This document shows, one piece after another, positions 44,152-53,825 of a stretch of 64,000 bases of DNA (position 1 is the stretch's first letter; every line of letters begins with the position of its first letter). Made by a program: the position numbers and the translations under genes. This stretch comes from Anaerolineaceae bacterium (GTDB taxonomy: Bacteria; Chloroflexota; Anaerolineae; Anaerolineales; Anaerolineaceae), in assembly GCA_030653365.1 (NCBI GenBank), contig JAURZL010000007.1, forward strand, positions 124,001-188,000, written 5' to 3'. Under the pieces are notes generated by a model, which saw only the letters and a program-made list of their open reading frames with translations, did not search any database and was not told where the DNA came from.

Positions 44152-45489
44152 ATGGATAAAAAAGAAATTTTGGAGCGTGTAAATGCTGATGGTGTACGAT
44201 ATGTTTCGTACCAGTTCACTGATGTCACGGGAACTGTTAAGAGCGTGGATGCACCTGTAAAAAGGCTGGAAGGGGCATTAGAGGATGGAGTTTGGTTCGA
44301 TGGTTCATCCGTGCAAGGGTTTGCTCGAATTCAGGAAAGTGATATGTTTTTACGATTGGATACCGATACGTATGCTGTCCTTCCCTGGTCACCTGAAGAA
44401 AACAAACGCGCGAGATTTTTTTGTGAAATATATCATCAGGATGGAACCCCATTTGAGGGTGATCCGCGTGGTGTTCTGAAACGAAAACTTAAAACACTAG
44501 AAAACAAAGGTTATATTTACAATGTCGGACCTGAACCAGAATTTTTCCTCTTTAGAAGAAATGGTGCAGACCTTGTACATCCAGTACCCCATGATGTTGG
44601 TGGTTATTTTGACTTTTCTCCTAACGACGAAGCTGTGAGAGTGCGGACAGAATTAATGTCTGCCTTAACACAGATGGGACTTGAAGTTGAAGTAGGTCAT
44701 CATGAGGTTGCATTAGGTCAGCATGAAATTGATTTCGAGTTTGGAGAGGCATTAAAAACCGCTGATAATGTACTCACATTGAAATATACAGTCAAAGCGA
44801 TTGCCGCAAAACATGATTTAGTAGCTTCTTTCATGCCGAAACCAATTTTTGGTGTAAATGGCTCTGGAATGCATTGTCATCAATCGTTGTTTGATCATTC
44901 CGGGACGAATTTATTCTTTGATGCACATGATGATTTTCACCTGTCTGAGTTAGCATATCATTTCATTGCTGGACAACTTCACCACGCGCGATCTTTGTCT
45001 GCAGTCCTGTCACCAACAGTTAATTCCTACAAACGATTGGTTCCGGGATATGAAGCACCGGTGTATATTGGCTGGGCTGGTGAGAATCGGTCTGCATTAA
45101 TCCGTATCCCCAGGTTCACCGCCGGAAAAAATAGTGCTGTTCGAGCTGAGTTACGTTGTCCGGATCCTTCTGGAAACCCATACCTGCAGTTCAATGCGAT
45201 GATTTCTGCAGCGATGGAGGGTGTTGAAAAGAAAATGACACCACCAAAACCATTAAACAATGTTAATATTTACTCATTATCTATTGAAGAAAGAGCTGCC
45301 ATGGGAATAGGTCAATTACCTGGATCTTTACTGGAAGCCCTCAATGAATTGGAAAAAGACAAAGTTATAAAGAATGGTCTAGGAAGTGAATTATTTGAAG
45401 CATTCATGCGAGCAAAACGGGCTGAATGGGAAGAATACCGAATTTTTGTCACTGACTGGGAAAAACAACGTTATTTGGAAACTGCCTAA
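44152..45489 (+). CDS. glnA: Glutamine synthetase type I (alpha subtype)
   Basis: A 445-residue GS I. The ATG at 44152 has TGGAGAA and gives the usual start MDKKEILERV; a start 18 bases upstream is less likely. DGSSVQGFARIQESDM, NGSGMHCHQSLF and the ATP-site KNSAVRAELRCPDPS... pattern mark the active site. The adenylylation tyrosine motif of the beta subtype (NLYDLP) is replaced by NIYSLSIEERAAMGI, so control is not by adenylylation. It makes glutamine from glutamate and ammonia. The long structured leader suggests RNA-level control. Confidence 0.95.
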   Translation: MDKKEILERVNADGVRYVSYQFTDVTGTVKSVDAPVKRLEGALEDGVWFDGSSVQGFARIQESDMFLRLDTDTYAVLPWSPEENKRARFFCEIYHQDGTPFEGDPRGVLKRKLKTLENKGYIYNVGPEPEFFLFRRNGADLVHPVPHDVGGYFDFSPNDEAVRVRTELMSALTQMGLEVEVGHHEVALGQHEIDFEFGEALKTADNVLTLKYTVKAIAAKHDLVASFMPKPIFGVNGSGMHCHQSLFDHSGTNLFFDAHDDFHLSELAYHFIAGQLHHARSLSAVLSPTVNSYKRLVPGYEAPVYIGWAGENRSALIRIPRFTAGKNSAVRAELRCPDPSGNPYLQFNAMISAAMEGVEKKMTPPKPLNNVNIYSLSIEERAAMGIGQLPGSLLEALNELEKDKVIKNGLGSELFEAFMRAKRAEWEEYRIFVTDWEKQRYLETA

Positions 45490-45507
45490 TCGAAGTTTAA
45501 TTAAAAT

Positions 45508-45545
45508 AAGAGGAATTATCCGAAAAAGATAAATTCCTCTTTTTA
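45508..45545 (+). terminator. Terminator after glnA
   Basis: A 10-bp stem AAGAGGAATT / AATTCCTCTT with a 14-base loop and T run. It also overlaps the 3' end of the convergent ttuA-type gene. Confidence 0.88.
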
Positions 45546-46472
45546 TTTTAAGTCAGACCGATTGATCATTCTGCAAAACGTACAGTCACCTGGCTTTGGT
45601 GTCGGTTGACCACACGTCTGACAGACAACTAACTTATCCACATATTTATTTTCCTTCAGGTCAGGAAATAATTCATTTTTTGCTTTTAGAAATTTTAAAT
45701 AAAAAGCTAATTTCGATCCTGCACGTTCGTGTTCCAATTCATTTAATAACTGTTTATTTTGAATAGTTGTGCTGCCGATTGAAAATGGACATTCTTCTTC
45801 AATATATTCAATATTTGCCAGAATGACATAGGCTGCAGTTTCGCGTTCGTAGAATCTGCAGAATGGTTTTGCTTTTGGCAGCAATCCTTTTTTTGCTGGG
45901 ATAAAAGGCGCCTGGCGGCGTAGAAAATCTACCTGCCAACTTATAACATTGTTAAATAAGACTGCCGCCTCATCGTCTAAATTGTGACCAGTAACCAAAA
46001 CAGCATAATCCAATTTGGAAGCTATCTCATTCATTATGTGTCTTTTTACAAGACCACAAACAGAGCAGGGTTTTGTTTTTCCTCGTTTATTAGTTTCGGA
46101 GAATTCGGGAATATTTTTTCCATATTCTGATTTTATGTTGACAATATGTAATGTAAGTTCGTTTTTTAAGGCAAATTTTTCAGTCAGTAGTTGAGATTTA
46201 TTGGAATAATTATCCTCTCCCGTTATGCCGAGATTGATATATAAACCAGTAGTTTTATAACCAAGTTTGTTTAAAACATCCCAAAGAGCCAAAGAATCCT
46301 TCCCGCCGGATACTGCCACCAAAACGCTGTCCTCTTTTGTAAATAATTTATATTTATTAATATTTCTTTCTGTTTGATCGCATACCCATTCAAGAAAATG
46401 CTGCTTGCATAAGGCAAGTTTATGCTGGCGCATATTAATGACAGCTTTGTGGTTACATTTCCTGCATTTCAT
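45543..46472 (-). CDS. ttuA: TtuA-type tRNA 2-thiolation enzyme (PP-loop ATPase)
   Basis: A 309-residue PP-loop protein with N-terminal zinc finger (CRKCNHKAV and CKQHF), the PP-loop SGGKDS near residue 56, a central CSVCGLVKRH with the Fe-S/thiol cysteines and a C-terminal zinc site (CQTCGQPTPKPGDCTFC). This domain order is that of TtuA/Ncs6-like enzymes which thiolate tRNA uridine or ribothymidine 54. The gene before it encodes a small sulfur carrier with a terminal Gly-Gly, the partner type TtuB. The pair is transcribed together (2-base gap). Confidence 0.86.
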   Translation of the reverse strand: MKCRKCNHKAVINMRQHKLALCKQHFLEWVCDQTERNINKYKLFTKEDSVLVAVSGGKDSLALWDVLNKLGYKTTGLYINLGITGEDNYSNKSQLLTEKFALKNELTLHIVNIKSEYGKNIPEFSETNKRGKTKPCSVCGLVKRHIMNEIASKLDYAVLVTGHNLDDEAAVLFNNVISWQVDFLRRQAPFIPAKKGLLPKAKPFCRFYERETAAYVILANIEYIEEECPFSIGSTTIQNKQLLNELEHERAGSKLAFYLKFLKAKNELFPDLKENKYVDKLVVCQTCGQPTPKPGDCTFCRMINRSDLK

Positions 46473-46474
46473 AT

Positions 46475-46675
46475 TTACCCCCCAGAAATGACTGGAACCA
46501 GACGAATAATATCACCATCTTTAATTAATTCTTGCTCTGTTACTAATTCACCATTTCTTACACACAAATATGTTTCAGGTAAAAGTTCAAGTTTTTTTAA
46601 AACTTTTCTAACAGTCAAATCTTTTATTTCATCAATAATGATTTCTCTATTTCTTAAAATTACTTTTACTGTCAC
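46475..46675 (-). CDS. ttuB: Ubiquitin-like sulfur carrier protein (TtuB/ThiS-like)
   Basis: A 66-residue beta-grasp protein ending in Ser-Gly-Gly, the C-terminus that is adenylated and thiocarboxylated in ThiS/MoaD/TtuB proteins. It starts MTVKVILRNREIIIDEI and is two bases from the TtuA-type gene, which identifies the likely acceptor reaction as tRNA thiolation rather than thiamine or molybdopterin synthesis. The activating E1-like enzyme is not in the window. Confidence 0.85.
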   Translation of the reverse strand: MTVKVILRNREIIIDEIKDLTVRKVLKKLELLPETYLCVRNGELVTEQELIKDGDIIRLVPVISGG

Positions 46676-46697
46676 TTGATTCTCGAATCCGTTTGGT

Positions 46698-47522
46698 TTA
46701 TGTTGTTAAATAATAAATAAATAATGTTATCAGCGAAATGCCAACACAATATAAGCTAAAAACACTGAGTTTGTGTTTGTTTAAGAATTTCAATAACCAA
46801 TGAATTGATGCAAATCCAACCACCGCTGATGTTATAAACCCAACCAATAATATGGGTAAGAATTGTGATAAATCCGGCATTTTATACAAATCATTAATAC
46901 TCAATACGCCTGCACCCAGCATTACAGGAATAGACATAAGGAATGAAAATTTTGCAGCTTCCTCTCTTTTTAATTTTCTTAAGATGCCTCCTGCTATAGT
47001 TGTTCCGGATCGGGATAATCCAGGAAAAATCGCCAGAACCTGAAAACATCCAATAATGAATGCATCCAAAGTAGAGATATTTTCCATGTTCTTAACCTGG
47101 GTGCTGTATTTTTCCGAAATCCATAATAATAATGCAGTTATCAGGAGAAAAATCGCTGTAATCTGGACGGATTGAAAAGCTGCTTCTACCTGATCTTTAA
47201 GGAATAAACCACCTAATACAGCTGGAATTGTTGAAAGAACAATCAACCAACCTAGCTTAGCATCCTGCGTTCCGAATGGTTTTTTTTCAATTAATCCTCC
47301 AATTACTGCAATGACGATTCTCATTAAGTATTTCCAGAAATAAATAATTACTGCCAGGAGAGTCCCCATTTGAACAAGAACATCAAATGGAAAAATATAA
47401 TGTTCAGGAATCGACCATCCCAAAAGAAATGGGGTTATGACCAGATGACCAGAACTGGAGATTGGTAGGAATTCTGTAATTCCCTGAACGATACCTAAAA
47501 TGATTGCTTGCCAATATGTCAT
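46698..47522 (-). CDS. uppP: Undecaprenyl-diphosphatase
   Basis: A 274-residue BacA-family membrane protein with about eight helices. Both active-site motifs are present: GITEFLPISSSGHLV near residue 15 and PGLSRSGTTIAGG near residue 165. It recycles the lipid carrier of cell-wall synthesis and confers bacitracin tolerance. It is 12 bases after tgt on the same strand and 22 bases before ttuB, so tgt-uppP-ttuB-ttuA may be one transcript. Confidence 0.95.
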   Translation of the reverse strand: MTYWQAIILGIVQGITEFLPISSSGHLVITPFLLGWSIPEHYIFPFDVLVQMGTLLAVIIYFWKYLMRIVIAVIGGLIEKKPFGTQDAKLGWLIVLSTIPAVLGGLFLKDQVEAAFQSVQITAIFLLITALLLWISEKYSTQVKNMENISTLDAFIIGCFQVLAIFPGLSRSGTTIAGGILRKLKREEAAKFSFLMSIPVMLGAGVLSINDLYKMPDLSQFLPILLVGFITSAVVGFASIHWLLKFLNKHKLSVFSLYCVGISLITLFIYYLTT

Positions 47523-47533
47523 GAGTTTACCTT

Positions 47534-48673
47534 TTATGAGAGGATTTTATCAGCTGTAATGCCAGGTTTATATTCATAATTCTCCAGATACGCTTTGGCA
47601 AATTTTTCAAAACGATTCTCAAGAATGGAATTGCGGATATGTTCCATCAAGGATTGAAGCATGTGAATGTTATGAATGGATATGAGTGTACCGGATAATG
47701 TCTCTTTGGCCATAATCAAATGCCGGATATAGGCTCTTGAAAAAGTTTGACAGGTGTAGCAAGAACAACCTTGTTCAATGGGTTCTGAATCACGAGAATA
47801 TTTCGAATTCATCAGGTTCATTCGACCAATATTAGTTAAAGCCGCTGAATGTCGAGCCAGCCGGGTTGCCAAAACACAATCAAAAATATCAATACCTCTT
47901 TGAACACCATAAATCAAATCCTCAGGTGTTCCAACACCCATCAGGTATCTTGGCTTATCTTCAGGGAGAATATGATTAACAACGTCAATAATTTGATACA
48001 TTTCTTTTTTCGTTTCACCGACAGAAAGCCCACCGATTGCATTACCCGGAAAGTCTAATGAACTGATAAATTCAGCGGACTTTTTTCTCAATTCGGGAAA
48101 TACTCCACCCTGAACAATACCAAATAGGGCCTGATCATCACGTACCTGTGCATTCTGACATCTAACAGCCCACTGATGAGTTCTTTCCATTGCCTGTTTA
48201 CTGTAACTTTCATCATATGGGGATGAACATTCATCGAACGCCATGATGATATTAGCCCCAAGATTTTCTTGAATTTGAATCGCTTTTTCAGGTGTAAAGC
48301 GATGCTTTGATCCGTCAATATGACTTCTAAAAGTTACACCATCCTGATCAATTTTTCTCATTTCAGACAATGAAAAGACCTGAAAGCCACCCGAGTCTGT
48401 CAAGATAGGTTTTTTCCATTGCATGAATTCGTGTAACCCACCCATTTCCGAGATTAGTTCAGCCCCTGGACGTAAATAGAGGTGATACGTGTTTGCCAGG
48501 ATTAGATTTGCTCCGGTCGATTCTAGCTGAGCCGGTGTTAATGTTTTGACTGTTGCCTGGGTGCCTACCGGAGCAAAAGTAGGGGTGAAAATTTTACCGT
48601 GAGGAGTATTAAATTCTCCTGCTCGAGCATCATTCTCTTTGTTGATCAGGTCAAATTCAAAGCTTTTTGACAT
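47534..48673 (-). CDS. tgt: Queuine tRNA-ribosyltransferase
   Basis: A 379-residue TGT. The ATG at 48673 is chosen (RBS AGGGA, start MSKSFEFDLINK); the open frame extends 50 codons further upstream without family similarity. It has SDSGGFQVFSL with the catalytic region, GGLSVGETKKEMY, the nucleophile region RYLMGVGTPEDL and a zinc site (CSCYTC...H). It exchanges guanine-34 of tRNA for preQ1. It is followed by two tRNA-thiolation genes and uppP. Confidence 0.95.
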   Translation of the reverse strand: MSKSFEFDLINKENDARAGEFNTPHGKIFTPTFAPVGTQATVKTLTPAQLESTGANLILANTYHLYLRPGAELISEMGGLHEFMQWKKPILTDSGGFQVFSLSEMRKIDQDGVTFRSHIDGSKHRFTPEKAIQIQENLGANIIMAFDECSSPYDESYSKQAMERTHQWAVRCQNAQVRDDQALFGIVQGGVFPELRKKSAEFISSLDFPGNAIGGLSVGETKKEMYQIIDVVNHILPEDKPRYLMGVGTPEDLIYGVQRGIDIFDCVLATRLARHSAALTNIGRMNLMNSKYSRDSEPIEQGCSCYTCQTFSRAYIRHLIMAKETLSGTLISIHNIHMLQSLMEHIRNSILENRFEKFAKAYLENYEYKPGITADKILS

Positions 48674-48761
48674 AAAATCCCTATAATTTATAAAATCTTC
48701 GATGTCGATTATACTATGGAGAAAGATGGAAAGAGAAAACCGTCTACTGGAATTTGAACAC

Positions 48762-48779
48762 CATTCACAAAAGTGAATG
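48762..48779. promoter_or_regulatory. Inverted repeat between tgt and recJ
   Basis: CATTCAC-AAAA-GTGAATG is a perfect 7+7 palindrome in the 260-base gap between the divergent genes. It could be an operator for either gene or a small hairpin. No promoter boxes are convincingly placed around it. Confidence 0.35.
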
Positions 48780-48933
48780 TGATTTGATAAATTGATTGGG
48801 AAAAGAATTAAAAAAAGATTCAAAATTGGTAGTCAGTTATGACGATCAAAGAATTGATAATTGTTTTGAAGATATGGTTCAATACACCATAAAAATATAA
48901 ATGCGGAAATTTATGTTAAGTTGAGGATATTTT

Positions 48934-50616
48934 ATGCAAATGCTGAATGAAAAAGAATGGATTGTTGCACCAAAAATCCCAAATGAAGTTAAACTTGAGT
49001 TGAACGATTATTCGGAAATCATGCAACAACTTTTATACAATCGTGGCATAACAAATGCGCTTTCTGCCTCATTATTTTTTGATAAAGAAATCAATGCTTT
49101 TGACCCACATTTATTGAATGGTATTCAGACTGCAGTAGAAAGAATTCAAGATGCAATTCACTCTCAAGAAAAAATTGCAGTATTTGGCGATTATGATGCT
49201 GATGGAATAACATCCACTGCTATGTTAACAGAAGTTCTTGCGTTTTTAGGCGCAAAGGTAATTGCATACATTCCAGAAAGAGAAGACGGATATGGGGTCA
49301 GCACCAATGCGATTAATTATTTGCATGACCTCGATATTTCCCTTGTAATCACAGTGGATTGTGGAATTCGATCCCCGGAGGAATTGAAATATGCCCAGGA
49401 TTTGGAAATGGAGGTGATCGTTACTGACCACCATGTGCCAGCAGAAATCATTCCTCATGTGCATAGTGTTATTTGCCCACGAGTACCAGGAGATCAATAT
49501 CCGGATAAGAATCTATCAGGGGTAGGTGTTGCTTACAAATTAGCACAGGCTTTATTTTTTGCTATTGAAGGGTCAATGGAACCAGCAGATCATTGGTTGG
49601 ATCTGGTTGCGATAGGGACTGTTGCTGATGTAGTTCCCTTATTGGGTGAGAATCGTCTGATCGTCTCAAAAGGATTACGAGCTATTCGATTTTCAAAAAG
49701 AACCGGTCTTGTCAGTCTGATCAACACTGCTGGATTTGACCAGAGAAAAATAAACACATTTGATATAAGTTTTGGAATCGCCCCTCGATTAAATGCAGCT
49801 GGTCGGTTAGATTCTCCGAAAAAAGCCCTGGAATTATTGATGACTTCTGATCCTGCCAGAGCTGGACTTCTGAGTCAGGAATTGGATGATCTCAACCGTA
49901 AAAGACAAAGAGAAACACTTAATATGCAGGAATTAGCTCAAACAAGAATTGACGAAAATAAAATGATTATTGTAGCTATACATGAAGATTTTAATTCAGG
50001 TCTTGTCGGGTTAGTTTCCGCAAAATTAACTGAATATTTCTATCGTCCGTCGATTGTCGGATATAAGGGAAAAGAATATACCAGGGCGTCCTGCAGAAGT
50101 ATTCCTGAATTCCACATTACCCATGCGCTTGATAAATGTGAAAATTTACTCGTGCGTCATGGTGGTCATGCTATGGCTGCTGGATTTACGGTTGCCAATG
50201 AAAATATTGATCTTTTATTGCATGAATTGGAATTGGTTGCTGAAGAAGAATTGGATCCAGGAGATTTACGTCCGAAAATAAATGTTGATTTGGAATATCC
50301 TCTGCGGTTATTACCAGAAAAAATCCTAGAAGATTTAGATCAATTAGAACCTTTGGGTGCAGAGAACTCAGAGGCAGTTTTCTTATCACGAGATGTATCC
50401 GTTAAATATGCCAGGACTGTGGGGAAAGACGAAAACCATTTGAAGTTGCGACTCAAAGACAATCATGTTGAATTTGATGCCATTGCTTTTAATCAGGGAT
50501 ATTGGGGCAAAGAAATGCCCAACAGAATTGATATTGTCTATTCAGTTGAGAGAAACCATTACAATGGTAATATTTACAAGCAACTAAGGATTAAGGATCT
50601 GAAACCTGCTCAATAA
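48934..50616 (+). CDS. recJ: Single-stranded-DNA exonuclease RecJ
   Basis: A 560-residue DHH-family nuclease. FGDYDADGITSTAMLTE (motif I), VDCGIRSPEE (motif II), VTDHHVP (DHH motif) and GHAMAAGFTV of the DHHA1 domain are all present, with LAGVGVAYKL-type NLSGVGVAYKLAQ between them. It degrades single strands 5' to 3' in recombination and mismatch repair. It diverges from tgt and has a GAGGA site. Confidence 0.95.
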   Translation: MQMLNEKEWIVAPKIPNEVKLELNDYSEIMQQLLYNRGITNALSASLFFDKEINAFDPHLLNGIQTAVERIQDAIHSQEKIAVFGDYDADGITSTAMLTEVLAFLGAKVIAYIPEREDGYGVSTNAINYLHDLDISLVITVDCGIRSPEELKYAQDLEMEVIVTDHHVPAEIIPHVHSVICPRVPGDQYPDKNLSGVGVAYKLAQALFFAIEGSMEPADHWLDLVAIGTVADVVPLLGENRLIVSKGLRAIRFSKRTGLVSLINTAGFDQRKINTFDISFGIAPRLNAAGRLDSPKKALELLMTSDPARAGLLSQELDDLNRKRQRETLNMQELAQTRIDENKMIIVAIHEDFNSGLVGLVSAKLTEYFYRPSIVGYKGKEYTRASCRSIPEFHITHALDKCENLLVRHGGHAMAAGFTVANENIDLLLHELELVAEEELDPGDLRPKINVDLEYPLRLLPEKILEDLDQLEPLGAENSEAVFLSRDVSVKYARTVGKDENHLKLRLKDNHVEFDAIAFNQGYWGKEMPNRIDIVYSVERNHYNGNIYKQLRIKDLKPAQ

Positions 50617-50764
50617 TTTTGACTTGACATTTGAATCTAATTTCACAGAAATTTCACTTCTAGAGGGGAAATTTCAATATTAAATATTATATAAATTGAT
50701 AGAACAATAAATTACAGCATGCTATAATTATTTTAGTCTGATTGTTTTTCCATATGGAGGAAAA

Positions 50765-52111
50765 ATGACCGAAGAAGCACCCAAAGCAAAAAATTCAATA
50801 TCTGCAGTAAGTCCAATCCAAAAATCTTTTGTCCCACCGCCTATTTCCAATCTTGAACAGACTGGATTATCTACCCTCTGGTTACAAGATCTGGCACTAA
50901 AGATATTTTATTTTCAGGGATACATGTCTGGTTTTAAGTTGGCTGAAGAAATGGCTTTACCTTTTACCGGGATTGTTGACCAGATCATCGAAATTCTTAA
51001 AAGAGAAAAGCTGTTAGAAGTCAGGACATCCCAAATGGGACTGGGTGAAGGTTCTTATACCTATTCGATCACAGGTGCTGGAATCCATAGGGCAAGAGAG
51101 GCTTTAGACAGAAGTCAGTACGCTGGACCAGCGCCAGTACCGATTGATGTTTATAATGAATCCATTCTGAAGCAGGGGCGTGGGCGTTTACAAGCAACCA
51201 GTCGTTTGATGCATCAGGTATTGGCACATCTCGTACTAAATGAACCCACATTCAATAAATTAGGTCCAGCTGTTAATTCCGGCACATCAATATTTTTGTA
51301 TGGACCTCCTGGGAATGGGAAAACGAGTGTTGCGCGGGCTGTCGGGAATCTGGTGCAGGGGCAGACCATGTATATTCCTTTTTCCATTTATGTAGATGGT
51401 CAGGTGATCAAGCTATATGATTCTGTCAATCACCAATTAGTGCGTGAAGATGATTCAGTACCGACCGGATCAGGTTCAGTCAGAACGGGTGTTCGTCGGG
51501 ATACAAGATGGTTGCGTGTACGGCGACCATTTATCATCACGGGTGGTGAGTTGACGATGGCTGGTTTGGATCTGGTATTTGATACGACTAACAAGTACTA
51601 TGAAGCACCGTTTCAGGTCAAAGCAAATGGCGGCATTTTACTAATTGATGACTTTGGCCGTCAATTAGTTCGTCCCAGAGATTTGCTTAATCGCTGGATT
51701 GTTCCTCTTGAAAATCGAATTGATTATATGAGTTTGCACACAGGCAGGAAAATAGAAGTTCCATTCGATGTTCTTGTAATTTTTTCGACGAATTTACCGC
51801 CAAAAGATCTGGTGGACGAAGCGTTTCTTCGCCGGCTTCGGCATAAAATAGAAATATGTGATCCTTCGTACGAAGATTATCGTGAACTTTTCCGCCGGGT
51901 TTCTTCACAAAAAGGTGTGACATACACGGATGAAGGATTAGCTTATCTACTTCAGGAACATTACATAAAGCGAAACCGAAATTTGCGTGCGTCCCACCCA
52001 CGAGATATTTGTGACCAGATCATTGATATTTCAAGGTATCTTAATGTGGAAGCAATACTCAACAAGGAATTAATAGATCGAGCAGCTGCCTCCTATTTCG
52101 TAGAATTGTAA
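50765..52111 (+). CDS. AAA-family ATPase with N-terminal winged-helix-like domain
   Basis: A 448-residue protein. Residues 30-120 form a helical, probably winged-helix region (LKIFYFQGYMSGFKLAEEM). The AAA part has Walker A GPPGNGKTS near residue 177, a long insert rich in Arg, Walker B GGILLIDDFGR near residue 285 and a sensor STNLPPKDL. The family recalls the MoxR/ClpX-like AAA proteins in Chloroflexota near pilus or cell-surface genes; I do not know the partner. It has its own GGAGG site and precedes gdpD by 13 bases. Confidence 0.8.
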   Translation: MTEEAPKAKNSISAVSPIQKSFVPPPISNLEQTGLSTLWLQDLALKIFYFQGYMSGFKLAEEMALPFTGIVDQIIEILKREKLLEVRTSQMGLGEGSYTYSITGAGIHRAREALDRSQYAGPAPVPIDVYNESILKQGRGRLQATSRLMHQVLAHLVLNEPTFNKLGPAVNSGTSIFLYGPPGNGKTSVARAVGNLVQGQTMYIPFSIYVDGQVIKLYDSVNHQLVREDDSVPTGSGSVRTGVRRDTRWLRVRRPFIITGGELTMAGLDLVFDTTNKYYEAPFQVKANGGILLIDDFGRQLVRPRDLLNRWIVPLENRIDYMSLHTGRKIEVPFDVLVIFSTNLPPKDLVDEAFLRRLRHKIEICDPSYEDYRELFRRVSSQKGVTYTDEGLAYLLQEHYIKRNRNLRASHPRDICDQIIDISRYLNVEAILNKELIDRAAASYFVEL

Positions 52112-52124
52112 TAAAGGTTTCATC

Positions 52125-52865
52125 GTGAATAATAGTAAAACAATTGTCATCGCCCATCGTGGCGCTTGTGCATATACCCCTGAAAATACGATTTCAGCAT
52201 TTCAAAAAGCTGCAGAATTTGGAGCTGATGGGATTGAATTTGATGTTAAATGTACAAAAGATGGGAAATTAATAATCATACATGATCAAACTGTGGATAG
52301 AACGACAAATGGAAGCGGAAAAGTTAAAGATCTTTCCTTTGATGAAATCCAGAAATTAGATGCAGGATCGTTTTTCTCATCCGAATTTTCAAACGAAAGG
52401 ATTCCACAGTTAAGAGATGTGCTGGAAAAGTTTTCAGATAAATTGTTGATGAATATCGAATTGACGAATTATTCAACGATTGGAGATGGGCTAGCAAAAA
52501 AAGTTGCTCTGCTAATTAAGGAATTAGGTGTGGAAAAGGTTGTATTTTTTTCTTCTTTTCATCCTTTCAACTTAATAATATCAAAGAGAGTATTGCCTCA
52601 GGTCCCCGTTGCTCTTTTGGCATTACCTGGCAAATCTGGATGGTTATCCCGTTCTAATTTGTTGAGGTGGATTAGCCCGGAAATAATACATCCTCATTAT
52701 AAAGATGTAAATAGAGAGTACATCGAAAAACAACATCTAAAAAATCGTAAAGTTAATGTCTGGACGATTAATGATGAAAAAGAAATGGGCAAGATGCTAA
52801 ACAATAATATAGATGGATTAATAACTGACGATCCAGTTCTGGGAAGAAGAATTGTTGATAGATGA
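52125..52865 (+). CDS. Glycerophosphodiester phosphodiesterase family protein
   Basis: A 246-residue GDPD-fold hydrolase starting at GTG. Catalytic residues H11 and E38/D40 (IAHRGACAYTPENT, GIEFDV) and H53 (IIHDQTVDRTT) are intact. It releases glycerol-3-phosphate from glycerophosphodiesters and has no signal peptide, so it acts in the cytoplasm. Its stop overlaps the next start (ATGA). Confidence 0.93.
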   Translation: MNNSKTIVIAHRGACAYTPENTISAFQKAAEFGADGIEFDVKCTKDGKLIIIHDQTVDRTTNGSGKVKDLSFDEIQKLDAGSFFSSEFSNERIPQLRDVLEKFSDKLLMNIELTNYSTIGDGLAKKVALLIKELGVEKVVFFSSFHPFNLIISKRVLPQVPVALLALPGKSGWLSRSNLLRWISPEIIHPHYKDVNREYIEKQHLKNRKVNVWTINDEKEMGKMLNNNIDGLITDDPVLGRRIVDR

Positions 52866-53818
52866 TGATTTCGTCCGAATGGGTTCAAGCTGCAGCAACG
52901 AGGATTAATGGAAAAATTGATAAAACTCCATTGACTTATGATTCTAACTTGAATGTCTATATTAAATGGGAAAATCAACAAAAAACCGGTGCCTTTAAAG
53001 TTCGAGGAGCATTAAATAAAATATTAACTTTAGCACCTTGGGAACGAGAGCGGGGATTGGTTGCTGCATCCGCTGGAAATCATGGATTGGGTGTCGCATA
53101 TGCAGCAAAAATGGTAGATGCAAATGCAACTGTTTTTATTCCGGAAGAGACTGCAAAAAATAAAGAAGAAGCAATCCTTCAATATGGAGCAACAGTTCAT
53201 AAAATTACAGGTGATTATTCTCTTGCAGAAAGTGAAGCTCAAAATTTCGCGGTTAAACGTGGAGCTACCTGGATTTCCCCGTATAATGACGGACATGTAA
53301 TTGCAGGCCAGGCGACTTTGGGCTTAGATCTGATCGAACAAATCAATCCCTTTGACGCAGATGCTTGCCTGGTTCCGGTAAGTGGAGGAGCACTCATTTC
53401 AGGAATTGGACTTGCATTTCAATTCAATCAAATTAAGATCAAAATGATTGGAATCCAGAGTTCAAATTCATCTTATTTTTATTCTCTCTTCCATTTTGGG
53501 ACAATTAAGAATGTCATTGAAAGTAAAAGTGTTGCTGATGGATTAACTGGTGGAATAGAAAAAAATTCTATAACCATTCCCCTTGTAAGAAGCATGATTG
53601 ATGATTTTGTGCTTGTTGAAGAAGAAGAGATTGAAAGAGCAATCGCTTTTGTTTGGTATCATTATCATGTTGTCATTGAAGGATCTGCAGCAGTTCCATT
53701 TGCAGCCATCATGAATAACAAGGTTAAAGCAAACAAACCTTTATTAATTTTGTCTGGATGTAATATCCAAACAGATTATCATCAACAAATTTGTGAACGT
53801 TGGAAGGATTCGTTTTAG
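52862..53818 (+). CDS. Threonine/serine dehydratase-like PLP enzyme
   Basis: A 318-residue fold-type II PLP enzyme. Schiff-base K46 lies in KTGAFKVRGA, and AASAGNHGLGVAYAA is the phosphate loop; both are typical of threonine dehydratases and serine/threonine ammonia-lyases. No ACT regulatory domain follows, so it is the catabolic or racemase-like form (about 320 residues). It is translationally coupled to the GDPD gene and ends 7 bases before the GH3 gene. Confidence 0.88.
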   Translation: MMISSEWVQAAATRINGKIDKTPLTYDSNLNVYIKWENQQKTGAFKVRGALNKILTLAPWERERGLVAASAGNHGLGVAYAAKMVDANATVFIPEETAKNKEEAILQYGATVHKITGDYSLAESEAQNFAVKRGATWISPYNDGHVIAGQATLGLDLIEQINPFDADACLVPVSGGALISGIGLAFQFNQIKIKMIGIQSSNSSYFYSLFHFGTIKNVIESKSVADGLTGGIEKNSITIPLVRSMIDDFVLVEEEEIERAIAFVWYHYHVVIEGSAAVPFAAIMNNKVKANKPLLILSGCNIQTDYHQQICERWKDSF

Positions 53819-53825
53819 AAAAAGA

